Translations under genes and position numbers: made by a program | Notes under the pieces: model-generated | Database searches by the model: none | Told to the model about the DNA's origin: nothing | What the model saw: only the letters and a program-made list of their open reading frames with translations | Shown: positions 14,301 through 21,320 of the stretch, one piece after another | Layout of the letters: every line of letters begins with the position of its first letter | How positions within the stretch are numbered: position 1 is the first letter of the stretch | NCBI GenBank assembly: GCA_943735955.1 | Contig: OX030961.1 | Location: forward strand, 1,953,983 to 2,017,982 | Origin: Piscicola geometra | Taxonomy: Eukaryota > Annelida > Clitellata > Hirudinida > Piscicolidae | Direction of reading: 5' to 3' | Length of the DNA: 64,000 nt

Positions 14301-16210
14301 TGAAGTCATCAAGGTGCTTGGGGTGCTGTGGTGGTGTTATGGTGGTTGGAGAAGGTGGTGTAGTAGTGGTGTTGTCGTGGTTGGAAAATGTGGTGTGGTA
14401 GTGGTTTGGTGGTGGTCGGAGAAGGTGGTACGGAGACGGTTCAGTGGTGGTCGGAGAAGGTGGTACGAAGACGGTTCAGTGGTGGTCGGAGAAGGTGGTA
14501 TGGAGACGGTTCAGTGGTGGTAGATGATGGTGGTATGGAGACGGTTCAGTTGTGGTAGATGATGGTGGTATGGAGACGGTTCAGTGGTGGTTGGAGAAGG
14601 TGGTATGGAGACGGTTCAGTGGTGGTCGGAGAAGGTGGTACGAAGACGGTTCAGTGGTGGTCGGAGAAGGTGGTATGGAGACGGTTCAGTGGTGGTAGAT
14701 GATGGTGGTATGGAGACGGTTCAGTTGTGGTAGATGATGGTGGTATGGAGACGGTTCAGTGGTGGTTGGAGAAGGTGGTATGGAGACGGTTCAGTGGTGG
14801 TCGGAGAAGGTGGTATGGAGACGGTTCAGTGGTGGTCGGAGAAGGTGGTACGGAGACGGTTCAGTGGTGGTTGGAGAAGGTGGTATGGAGACGGTTCAGT
14901 GGTGGTCGGAGAAGGTGGTATGGAGACGGTTCAGTGGTGGTCGGAGAAGGTGGTATGGAGACGGTTCAGCGGTGGTTGGAGAAGGTGGTATGGAGACGGT
15001 TCAGTGGTGGTTGGAGAAGGTGGTATGGAGACGGTTCAGTGGTGGTTGGAGAAGGTGGTATGGAGACGGTTCAGTGGTGGTCGGAGAAGGTGGTATGGAG
15101 ACGGTTCAGTGGTGGTAGATGATGGTGGTATGGAGACGGTTCAGTTGTGGTAGATGATGGTGGTATGGAGACGGTTCAGTGGTGGTTGGAGAAGGTGGTA
15201 TGGAGACGGTTCAGTGGTGGTCGGAGAAGGTGGTATGGAGACGGTTCAGTGGTGGTCGGAGAAGGTGGTACGGAGACGGTTCAGTGGTGGTTGGAGAAGG
15301 TGGTATGGAGACGGTTCAGTGGTGGTCGGAGAAGGTGGTATGGAGACGGTTCAGTGGTGGTCGGAGAAGGTGGTATGGAGACGGTTCAGTGGTGGTTGGA
15401 GAAGGTGGTATGGAGACGGTTCAGTGGTGGTTGGAGAAGGTGGTATGGAGACGGTTCAGTGGTGGTTGGAGAAGGTGGTATGGAGACGGTTCAGTGGTGG
15501 AAGATGTGTCGAGTTAGTGATGTGGTGGTGCGTAGTGCGTAGTGAGATTTTTAGCATCAGGGAACATTTTCAGAGCATGGATGAGTGGCATAATAGGTGA
15601 CATTCCGTGGCCTCCACCCACCACTCCACTCCACCCACCACTCCACTCCACCCACCCACCACTCCACCCACCCACCACTCCACCCTCCCACCACTCCACC
15701 CACACACCATTCCACCCACCCACCACTCCACCCACCCACCACTCCACCCACCCACCACTCCACCCTCCCACCACTCCACTCACCCACCATTCCACCCTCC
15801 CACCACTCCACCCACCACTCCACCCTCCCACCACCACTCCACCCTCCCACCACCACCCCCCCCCCCCCCCATGCAGGACATGGACGTGATGGGCGTCTTG
15901 AAGCGCAGGCGTGGCAGGAAGTCCAAGATGGACAAGATGTTTGAGGCTGCAGCCATCGAGGCCATCGTGCGGGGGAGCAGCCAGGAGATGCTCATGCCCG
16001 GGGGCGGAGTCTCCTTGGCCAATCATTATCAAGCCTTCGGTATGCATGCGCAGTGTCATGTTTCGGTTGAATAAGTTGTTCATTTTGATCAATTAGCATT
16101 CAATAAAGTTTCATTTTGAAATGAATTATTTATTAAAGAATTCACGTGCAATAGAGAGCCCTTGATGACGCCACAACACACAACACATACACTACTACTA
16201 CTACTACGAT

Positions 16211-16303
<93 letters not shown>

Positions 16304-19300
16304 GATTACTACTACTACTACTACTATCAATAATAATAATAATAATAACAATAATAATGATTACAATTCTTATTCTCATTCTTGTTAACGACGTGACAGA
16401 CTGGTCGAAGATGCTGCAGTCTTCGAAGGGCGACGGGACAGGCAAGTCGTCCAAGTTGTATGCTGACGAGTCTGCACTCGAGGGGTGAGGGGTGGTGCAG
16501 TGGCAGGTGGTGGTGGTGCAGTGGCAGGTGGTGGTGGTGAGTGGCAGGTGGTAGTGGTGAGAGGCATGGGGTGGTGGTGAGAGGCTTGGGGTGGTGGTGA
16601 GTGGCAGGTGGTGGTGGTGAGTGGCAGGTGGTAGTGGTGAGAGGCATGGGGTGACGGTGAGAGGCATGGGGTGGTGGTGAGTGGCAGGTGGTGGTGGTGA
16701 GTGGCAGGTGGTGGTGGTGCAGTGGCAGGTGGTGGTGGTGAGTGGCAGGTGGTGGTGAGGTGGCTGGGTGCATCATTTATGCAGTCGTTTGCGATTCATT
16801 TTAGTCTTCAAACAATTTTAACCGCTTCCCAATTTCATCTCAGGATGATGGCTTCCAAGTCAGAGGGCCACAGCGCCACTGCACCAGCCACCAAGACGAC
16901 CACCAACTCGAGCAGCAGCAGCAGTGGCCTCCTGAAGCCCAGGTCGACGTCATCTTCGTCGGACAACGAGGCTGAGCAGCAGGAACGCCTGCAGACCATC
17001 CAGCAACACCTGCACCACGGCAGTGCTTCGTCGCTCAAGCAAGCGGAAGACCTGTTGCTGCAGTTCCAACAACAACAACAACAACTGCCCACCACCTCCT
17101 CCTCTTCCTCCTCCTCCTCGAGCCTCTACAGCCAGCTGCTGAAGCACTGTTCCACCTCGGTGAGTGACCTCCTCCAGCACAAAAATCTCGACGAACAAGC
17201 CATCGAGGAGAAGATCCAGTCTGAGGTCGTCTAGTATCATCATCAGCACTCTGCATTTAAAAATTTTAAAATTAAATATTTAAAGTTGAATATTAAATTT
17301 TTTAATTTAAATATTTAAATTAAATTGACTAGGGATTTATTCAACAATCACTTACTTTAATTTTTCGATCCTCCATCCCGCAGTTGGAGATGGTGGTGGG
17401 ACAGCGGCAGAAGAGGCGCTCGCGTCTCGACCCGTCGAAGATCGACCTCGACTCTCTGGACGGCAGCGAGAACGTCTCGGTGGTGGAGCGGCAGAGCGGC
17501 AAGCGCATCACCGGCTCCAAGGCGCCTCCCCTGAAGCACCTGCAGGAGTGGCTCGTCAGGAACCCCTCGTATGACGTCGACCCCAAGTGGTCACACGTCG
17601 TCAAGGCTACCGTTAGTTGTTGTTGTTGTTATGGTTGCTGGGTGAAAATGGGAAGTTCGTGATGTGTGCTTGTTTCGAGTTACTGTATTTAGGAGCTTCT
17701 TAATAGTAACAGGGTAGCAATAATAATAATAACAATAACAAGTGCATGCATGACTGACTCAGATGAACCTGCCTCCGGAGCTGCAAGGCAGAGTGCTCAC
17801 TCCGAGTGGAAGAGGCAAGAAGACCTCGCAAGCCTCCAACTCTTTCCCCCATCACACTCCTCCCTCCTCCTCTTCTTCCTCCTCCTTTTCTTCCTCCTCC
17901 AGTCTATCCAGCACTTCATTGGAGGCGTATGCGAGTCTCTTCTCGACAGCGAGCAGCACCAGCACCAGCACTACCGACTTCTACAACAGCCTGGCCTCCT
18001 TCATGGCAGCGGCAGTGAGCGGGGATCAGTCGGCCGGCTCGTTCATGCCGCCCTTCTCTCCCTCTCTCGCCAACCCCATGTACGCTGCCTCTCTCGCCAG
18101 TCTGGGCCTGCTCCCTTCGATCGGGGGCAACTACCCATTCGAGAACTTCATGCAGGAAGGTAAGGAGGCTGCAGCAGGCACTGCCTCTTCCAAGAAGAAA
18201 CAAGACGCCTCTGCGGCTGGTGGAACTGGTGGTAGTGGTGGCAAGAACAACAGGACTGGTGCAGGCTGCAACAGGGGCAAGAACGTGGAGGAGTCACAGA
18301 AGAAGAGATCGACCAAGTCCTCCAAGACTGGCACTTCCGCCTCAGGCATCTTCCCACCCACCTCCTCCTCCTCCTCCTCCTCCTCGCTGAACCCTCTGCT
18401 CGGAGACCTCGACATGAGTGGCATGTTCGGAGGCCCCTTCAACCCCTTCATGTACAACCCCATGCTCTTCAACCAACTGTATGCGCAGAGTCTTGCAGCC
18501 TTCAACACTTCCTCCTCCTCCTCCTCCTCCTCCACTCCTCCATCAATGGCTGACCTGCAGTCTTCCTTCTTCTCCTCCTTCATGCCTGCCTCCTTCGGCA
18601 TGCCACCACCTCTGTCCGCCCCCAAGACCTCAGAAAAGAAGAAGAACAGTCGTTCTAGCAGCAAGAACAACACCTCCTCCTCTTCCTCCTCTGCCCTCCT
18701 CAACGCCAAGCCAGCGCATGCGCACTCGAAAGCGCCCAAAAGCCCTCAAGACATCTTCTCTGCCTACTCGAACGAGCCCTACAAGCAGCTGGAAAAGGCG
18801 CACAGCAAGCCCAAGTCCGCCTCTGCTCTCTACGCTGCCAAGATGGACGACCTGTACAACCTGCCCTTCCCCTCCTCCTCTTCCTCCTCCTCCTCTTCCT
18901 TTCTCTCCTCCTCTCTTGACATGTACAACAGTCTCTTCAAGATGCCACCCTCCTACCCCATGGACAACCTCCTTGCCTCTTCCTCCTCTCCCTCGGACCA
19001 GCCTGAGGACCTCAGCTTGTCCTCCAAGAAAAATACAGGCGATGCTGTCAACAGTAAGGGGAGAGATGATAATGCAGGTAAGGAGAGAGATGATAATGCA
19101 GGTAAGGGGAGAGATGATAATGCAGGTAAGGGGAGAGATGATAATGCAGGTAAGGGGAGAGAAGATGGTGCAGGTAAGGGGAGAGATGGTGGTGCAGATA
19201 GAGGCAGGGAGGAAGGCAAGGAGAAGTGCAAGGACAGGCCTGCATCGGGTCATTCCAAGGCGTCGTACAAGTCCTCCTCTCTGGCTGCCTCTTCCCTCGC

Positions 19301-20375
19301 CAGCAACATGCCCTTCTTCTTGGACTCCACCTCCCCCCTCTCCCTCTTCAACTCCTCTTTCAACTTTCCCAACTTGCCTTCCTATCCTCCCTTCGACCCT
19401 CCTTCTCTCCCCCCTCTCTCTTCTCCATCCTTCAACATCTCTGACTACATGCCTTCCAAATCCTCCAAGAAGGACTCCAAGACAACTTCTGGAAGAGGTG
19501 CTAAAGCCGATCAGAGATCGTCAAAGACGTCGTCAGCACCATCGCCCTCCTCCTCCTCGCTCCTCGATGCAGAGTCTCAGATGCTGATGTCGCAGTTCAT
19601 GATGTCGGACATGGGCAAGTACTCGCTGATGGAGGAGCAGTTGAGGATGATGTCTTCGATGGAGATGCCGCCCTTTTACCTGCCCCCCTCCTTCATGCCC
19701 TCCCTCTCCTCTCTCTACCCCAACCTCAACCCCCTCTCCTCCACCGTGCCCAAGAAGAACCCCTCCAAGTCAGAGACTACACCATCGAACGGCAGCAGTG
19801 GCAAAGCGGCCAGGAAGCAGCATGAGTGCAAGCAGGCAGACCTGGACGCCTCATGCAAGTCTCACGAAGGCAAGGCAGACGCCACCAAGTCATCCAAGCT
19901 GTCGTCTGCCTTCAACATCGATAAGCTCTCTATTCCATCTTCGTCTTCATCCTCCTTCTACTCATCCTTCCATCCATCCTTCCCTTACTCCTCTCTTTTT
20001 GCTCAGTCTTATCCAAGCGTCAGTGAGGATGACAGGCCACCAGCTACTACTACTACTACTACCACCACCACCACCAGTACCACCACCTCGAGCAGCAAGG
20101 CAGGCAAGAGCAAGTCAAAGTTGAACGCCTCGATTGACTCGATCAGCTCGAAGCTTCTGGCTCGCAAGCAGGTCGACGACTTCAACGTGCCCACCTGCCT
20201 GCCTGCCACCAAGACCCCCCCGCCCTTGTCTCCCGAAGGTGAGGTGCGTCCATGCAGTCCCTCCTCCCCTCCACACCTCTCCCCGCAAGACAACATCCCC
20301 CCACTCCACCAAGGCACCCCACCACCACTTGCTGATGACATCGACGTGGTTGAAGACGGCAACGATGACGCTTGA
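1319..20375 (+). CDS. CHD6-9/Kismet-class chromodomain helicase, 3' part of gene (11 exons, 5' truncated by window)
   Basis: ATP-dependent nucleosome remodeller of the CHD6/7/8/9-Kismet subfamily, acting in the nucleus; only the part downstream of the helicase is present. Exons read by eye: 1319-2268, 5077-5290, 5443-6532, 7484-7565, 12330-12633, 14171-14313, 15877-16039, 16400-16484, 16844-17225, 17384-17611 and 17763-20375, about 2,080 codons. Order: a SANT/SLIDE-like segment ([19 protein letters not shown]), the ITEERASR...[11 protein letters not shown] block, an acidic linker, the [13 protein letters not shown] block, a basic segment, a BRK domain, and a long Ser-rich tail. Vertebrate CHD7 has the same order as I remember it. 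Phases agree at every junction except 7565/12330, where phase 1 meets phase 0, so an exon between them was probably missed. The large acidic insertions and Ser runs are unusual. CHD7, CHD8 or Kismet orthology cannot be settled from this part. Confidence 0.9.
2273..4137. repeat. 14-bp minisatellite array (unit GAATCACTCATCAT), about 133 copies
   Basis: A continuous head-to-tail array of a 14-bp unit with single-base variants (TCGT, TAAA, GGAT, CACC). It fills the first 1.86 kb of a CHD intron and begins only four bases after the donor GT at 2269. The variants recur in longer blocks, which implies growth by duplicating multi-unit segments. Confidence 0.95.
4138..5076 (+). other. Remainder of CHD intron, containing a probable short TIR element (4164-4884)
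   Basis: AT-rich sequence with matching ends: CAGGCTTGCAGAGC at 4164, and the reverse complement CAGGCTTGTAGGCC ending at 4884. The flanks TGTCTAAA and CATCTAAG agree at five of eight positions, as a decayed 8-bp target duplication would. Size and ends fit an old non-autonomous hAT-like element. No coding capacity seen. Confidence 0.4.
5077..5290 (+). CDS. CHD exon: conserved ITEERASR / DLPEWW block
   Basis: Acceptor CACACAG at 5070-5076 and donor CCAG|GTGAGT. The two leading bases complete the codon begun at 2268, and the exon leaves phase 2. It encodes [18 protein letters not shown], then [12 protein letters not shown] and [12 protein letters not shown]. This is one of the most conserved post-helicase blocks of CHD6-9 proteins and the best single piece of evidence for the family. 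Confidence 0.93.
5443..6532 (+). CDS. CHD exon: end of conserved block plus long acidic linker
   Basis: Acceptor CCACCACAG, donor GATGAG|GTGAGT; phase 2 in, phase 0 out. It opens with the continuation of the conserved block (RHGLSH...IQNDLELAF, compare HGVSRTDYHILNDPELSF in CHD7). Then follow about 300 codons of Glu/Lys/Gly/Asp-rich, probably disordered linker. CHD7 also has an acidic linker here. Confidence 0.88.
6549..6750. repeat. CACAACACATG-type minisatellite, first block
   Basis: Tandem 11-bp units (CACAACACATG, with CACTCCACATG and CACTCTACATG variants) beginning shortly after the donor at 6533. The block is split from a second block (6943-7190) by a SINE. Confidence 0.9.
6751..6942 (+). 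mobile_element. tRNA-derived SINE inserted in a minisatellite
   Basis: The head is tRNA-like, with a box A match (TAGCTGAGTCGG, 6764-6775) and a box B match (GGTTCAAGTGC, 6814-6824) at normal internal-promoter spacing. A non-tRNA body and a short (ATT)n tail end near 6942. The same minisatellite lies on both sides, so it inserted into the array. It is not a functional tRNA gene because the acceptor stem does not pair. Confidence 0.65.
6943..7190. repeat. CACAACACATG-type minisatellite, second block
   Basis: Continuation of the 11-bp array after the SINE, with CACAACACATG, AACAACACATG and AAAACACATG variants. It was the same array as 6549-6750 before the SINE inserted. Confidence 0.9.
7258..7480. 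repeat. [20 protein letters not shown] tandem repeat at a splice acceptor
   Basis: Degenerate T-rich tandem units of TTGTTGTTGAT(G/T)TTATTT. The array runs directly into the acceptor TTTTTATAG of the exon at 7484, so it supplies that exon's pyrimidine tract. Confidence 0.85.
7484..7565 (+). CDS. CHD exon, short linker
   Basis: Acceptor TTTTTATAG follows a long T-rich tract; donor TTCA|GTGAGT. Phase 0 in matches the previous exon, phase 1 out. It encodes about 27 unremarkable residues ([20 protein letters not shown]). Phase and splice signals support it; no conserved motif does. The next recognised exon starts in phase 0, so one more exon should lie between 7566 and 12329. Confidence 0.6.
8141..8719. 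mobile_element. Nested MITE-like element with 28-bp TIRs, inside family-A element
   Basis: The left end CGGATCATATCCGCC...AGCGGTGCA and the right end (complement of CGGATCATATCCGCCAGAGC...) form near-perfect inverted repeats about 28 bp long. A CATT flanks both sides. Two other family-A copies read straight across this point (GTGTAGCA then GGTCATAG), which shows the empty target. The interior is a long (TAC)n microsatellite at 8262-8395 and AT-rich sequence. Confidence 0.8.
8863..11325. mobile_element. Nested 2.46-kb TIR element with perfect 8-bp target duplication
   Basis: TIRs TAGCAACCGCCACGAA at 8863 and its complement ending at 11325 are flanked by identical AGTATAAT (8855-8862 and 11326-11333). 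An 8-bp duplication suits hAT- or P-type transposases. Minus-strand fragments at 9426-9695 and 9839-10475 encode Lys-rich coiled-coil-like sequence (for example [13 protein letters not shown]) broken by stops and frameshifts. They could be decayed transposase, but I recognise no catalytic motif. Confidence 0.8.
9426..10475 (-). pseudogene. Decayed coding fragments inside the 2.46-kb element
   Basis: Two or three minus-strand open segments lie within the TIR element. One starts [19 protein letters not shown], and another contains a Lys/Arg/Leu-rich coiled-coil-like stretch ([17 protein letters not shown]). Frames shift between segments. Position and orientation suggest the element's own transposase gene, but the family is not identified. 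Confidence 0.4.
12200..12325. repeat. 24-bp CAACAACTACAACAAATCAAAA-type repeat at a splice acceptor
   Basis: About five units of an A/C-rich 24-bp repeat run up to the acceptor AACAACACAG of the CHD exon at 12330. There is almost no pyrimidine tract, so the acceptor lies in repeat-derived sequence. Confidence 0.85.
12330..12633 (+). CDS. CHD exon: [13 protein letters not shown] block and basic helix
   Basis: Acceptor AACAACACAG, donor CGAA|GTTCGT; phase 0 in, phase 1 out. It begins [20 protein letters not shown], matching the WPKDRVMINRLDNICEAV block of CHD7. A run of eight Asn, a Ser/Thr-rich stretch and a basic segment ([16 protein letters not shown]) follow; CHD7 has a polybasic segment at the same place. 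Confidence 0.85.
12836..14162. repeat. 12-bp minisatellite array (unit CAATCATCCACC), about 110 copies
   Basis: A long array of a 12-bp unit with C/T variation (CACCCAATCATC versus CATCCAATCATC) and occasional CACCCCATCAAGCACC variant pairs. Because the unit is a multiple of three, all frames stay open for long stretches and translate as MIGW or VDDW repeats; these are not genes. It ends eight bases before the CHD exon at 14171. Confidence 0.95.
14171..14313 (+). CDS. CHD exon, Ser/Gly/Met-rich
   Basis: Acceptor CGACGACAG comes just after a 1.3-kb tandem array; donor AAG|GTGCTT. Phase 1 in and phase 0 out fit both neighbours. It encodes [20 protein letters not shown] followed by a short acidic/Ser segment. 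It continues the basic helix begun in the previous exon. Confidence 0.75.
14330..15505. repeat. 35-bp minisatellite with a 420-bp (12-mer) higher-order period
   Basis: About 34 copies of a 35-bp unit containing GGAGAAGGTGGTATGGAGAC, with CGGAGAA, TGGAGAA and TAGATGA variants. The variant order repeats every 12 units: identical series start at 14727 and 15147, 420 bases apart. The array begins about 16 bases after the donor at 14314 and makes up most of that intron. Its open frames are by-products of the repeat. Confidence 0.93.
15612..15873. repeat. CCACCCACCACTC-type array ending in a pure C tract
   Basis: Degenerate pyrimidine-rich units (CCACTCCACCCACC) followed by an uninterrupted run of C (about 15856-15870). 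The ATGCAG acceptor of the CHD exon at 15877 comes next. The whole array acts as an extremely long pyrimidine tract. Confidence 0.9.
15877..16039 (+). CDS. CHD exon: basic KRRRGRKSK segment
   Basis: Acceptor ATGCAG preceded by an unusual pure-C tract, donor TTCG|GTATGC; phase 0 in, phase 1 out. It encodes [20 protein letters not shown] and about 35 further residues. The KRRRGRKSK motif parallels the MKRRRGRRKN motif of CHD7 and is a probable nuclear localisation or DNA-contacting segment. Confidence 0.8.
16189..16350. repeat. (TAC)n microsatellite followed by (AAT)n
   Basis: About 45 TAC units with two CGAT interruptions, then (AATA)n, inside the CHD intron between 16040 and 16399. Confidence 0.95.
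16400..16484 (+). CDS. CHD exon, short
   Basis: Acceptor GACGTGACAG, donor GAGG|GTGAGG; phase 1 in and phase 2 out match both neighbours. It encodes about 28 residues beginning [20 protein letters not shown]. No domain was recognised. GC content and codon use match the flanking exons and contrast with the repeats around it. Confidence 0.65.
16490..16765. repeat. GGTGGCAGGTGGTGGTGGTGAG-type G-rich tandem repeat
   Basis: G/T-rich units of about 20-22 bp with GTGGCAGGTGGTGGTGGTG cores. The array starts within ten bases of the donor at 16485. Strand asymmetry and closely spaced GG runs give it G-quadruplex potential. Confidence 0.9.
16844..17225 (+). CDS. CHD exon, Ser/Gln-rich, just before BRK
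   Basis: Acceptor ATCTCAG, phase 2 in. It encodes Ser-, Thr- and Gln-rich sequence and then a helical-looking segment ([20 protein letters not shown]). Two donors keep phase 0. A perfect GTGAGT at 17160 would end the exon at 17159. A weak GTCGTC at 17226 keeps 22 more protein-like codons before the stop at 17232. I prefer the longer form, but the shorter may be used, possibly as alternative splicing. Confidence 0.65.
17384..17611 (+). CDS. CHD exon: BRK domain
   Basis: Acceptor CATCCCGCAG, donor ACC|GTTAGT, phase 0 on both sides, 76 codons. It holds a complete BRK-type domain: basic start ([19 protein letters not shown]), the V-V-x-R-x-x-G-K-R-I-x-G core, the [11 protein letters not shown] helix and the final [14 protein letters not shown]. 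Spacing matches the second BRK domain of CHD7 well. BRK domains are typical of metazoan CHD6-9 and BRM/BRG1 proteins. Confidence 0.92.
17763..20375 (+). CDS. CHD terminal exon: LPPELQGR motif and long Ser-rich C-terminal tail
   Basis: Acceptor CTGACTCAG, phase 0, open for 870 codons to a TGA at 20373. It starts [20 protein letters not shown]. The rest is low complexity: Ser runs, Met/Pro/Phe-rich '[13 protein letters not shown]'-like patches recalling the hydrophobic C-terminal patches of CHD7, and a 24-bp tandem repeat (about 19053-19190) encoding GRDDNAGK units. A PEDLS motif (19002-19016) fits the PxDLS consensus for binding the co-repressor CtBP. The end is acidic. No internal introns are needed. 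Confidence 0.85.
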   Translation: MNLPPELQGRVLTPSGRGKKTSQASNSFPHHTPPSSSSSSSFSSSSSLSSTSLEAYASLFSTASSTSTSTTDFYNSLASFMAAAVSGDQSAGSFMPPFSPSLANPMYAASLASLGLLPSIGGNYPFENFMQEGKEAAAGTASSKKKQDASAAGGTGGSGGKNNRTGAGCNRGKNVEESQKKRSTKSSKTGTSASGIFPPTSSSSSSSSLNPLLGDLDMSGMFGGPFNPFMYNPMLFNQLYAQSLAAFNTSSSSSSSSTPPSMADLQSSFFSSFMPASFGMPPPLSAPKTSEKKKNSRSSSKNNTSSSSSSALLNAKPAHAHSKAPKSPQDIFSAYSNEPYKQLEKAHSKPKSASALYAAKMDDLYNLPFPSSSSSSSSSFLSSSLDMYNSLFKMPPSYPMDNLLASSSSPSDQPEDLSLSSKKNTGDAVNSKGRDDNAGKERDDNAGKGRDDNAGKGRDDNAGKGREDGAGKGRDGGADRGREEGKEKCKDRPASGHSKASYKSSSLAASSLASNMPFFLDSTSPLSLFNSSFNFPNLPSYPPFDPPSLPPLSSPSFNISDYMPSKSSKKDSKTTSGRGAKADQRSSKTSSAPSPSSSSLLDAESQMLMSQFMMSDMGKYSLMEEQLRMMSSMEMPPFYLPPSFMPSLSSLYPNLNPLSSTVPKKNPSKSETTPSNGSSGKAARKQHECKQADLDASCKSHEGKADATKSSKLSSAFNIDKLSIPSSSSSSFYSSFHPSFPYSSLFAQSYPSVSEDDRPPATTTTTTTTTTSTTTSSSKAGKSKSKLNASIDSISSKLLARKQVDDFNVPTCLPATKTPPPLSPEGEVRPCSPSSPPHLSPQDNIPPLHQGTPPPLADDIDVVEDGNDDA

Positions 20376-21240
20376 TGCCGTTTATATCAAAGCTATAAAT
20401 TATTTTCTGCAATGCTCGCGTATAACTTCTATTACTCCATCAATGTCACGTTTCAGTTTAGACTCTTTAGTTACACCAGCCAGATAGATCGTTGTTGTAT
20501 GTGTTACGAATGATGAGTATCATCATCATCATAATCATTATCATTTTCCATCTTCATCACCATAATCATGCTTTCTTTTCAGTTTCCACACAGGAGTTTT
20601 TTCCATTGCTACTCCACCATATTGACATGTCTTTATGCTGCTTGTTGATTACTTCAGGTCACATTGTGCTGGCGAGGATGAAATGCCGATTGTGTGAGCA
20701 CATGTCAATACTGGCACTTTGTCAGCCACTATCAAGTATTTCAATCCATAATCACCACCCTCGCGTGTTATTTCATGTGATGGTGCATCAAATCCACTTA
20801 GTTAAGTTTCATCTGTTCATCTTATGAGCGTCTCGGCAGTGTACAAACGTAAGTAGTCATGCAAAAGCGGCATTCGGTACAATCAATCTCGTGACCCGCT
20901 TAGAATAATGTTTGCTGTACATTTTACGACGATCATCACTTCCAGATCTTTACTAGTTTTACGTTTCGTTTTTGATGTCATAGGTGCGTGCGTTAGTTGC
21001 AGGGTGTTCATTCAGTTGCATGGCGCTGCTACTTACGTACCCCGTTTGAGGGTATTTACCACATTACTATTTACTTTGTACTACCTTCTCATCTTTCTAC
21101 TCCGAGATAAAGTTATAATGTATTGATGTCTCCATCTCGACGGACAGAAGCTAGTTTTGCAAGTGTAGCTCAAGCAGTCGTCGTAAGATCTAGTATGTGT
21201 GTTCCAAATAAATCATGTAAGTGCACGTTGTTCCGTTTTT
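20376..21240 (+). other. 3' UTR of the CHD gene with polyadenylation signal
   Basis: About 840 bases of non-repetitive AT-rich sequence follow the stop codon. An AATAAA hexamer lies at 21207-21212 with a GT-rich stretch just downstream (about 21220-21235), a standard animal cleavage/polyadenylation arrangement. The open frames here (for example 20492-20827) show no protein-like features. Confidence 0.6.
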
Positions 21241-21243
21241 AAT
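21238..21243 (-). terminator. Probable polyadenylation signal of PDCD5 (ATTAAA)
   Basis: On the minus strand an ATTAAA hexamer lies about 80 bases after the PDCD5 stop. It sits within 30 bases of the oppositely oriented AATAAA of the CHD gene (21207-21212), so the two 3' ends almost certainly overlap. Confidence 0.5.
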
Positions 21244-21320
21244 TCATTCGAGAAGATGTGCCAAAATGTATGAAATGGTTAATAAGGGATTTTGAAGGTT
21301 CTAATTGAAGAAGAGGAAGA

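Noticed and set aside
12925..14312. Long minus-strand frames of MIGW and VDDW repeats
   Set aside because: They arise from a 12-bp satellite whose unit is a multiple of three, so every frame stays open; no start context or non-repeat domain.
14191..15600. Three overlapping plus-strand frames of [15 protein letters not shown] repeats
   Set aside because: Translations of a 35-bp satellite in all three frames. The only real coding part is the CHD exon ending at 14313.
16089..16776. Minus-strand Ser-run and His/Pro-rich frames
   Set aside because: Antisense of TAC and GGT-rich repeats inside CHD introns.
17763..20400. Large overlapping frames on both strands within the last CHD exon (for example 18418-19587 + and 18131-18739 -)
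   Set aside because: Shadows caused by GC-rich Ser/Pro codon repeats; the 870-codon frame is phase-consistent and carries LPPELQGR.
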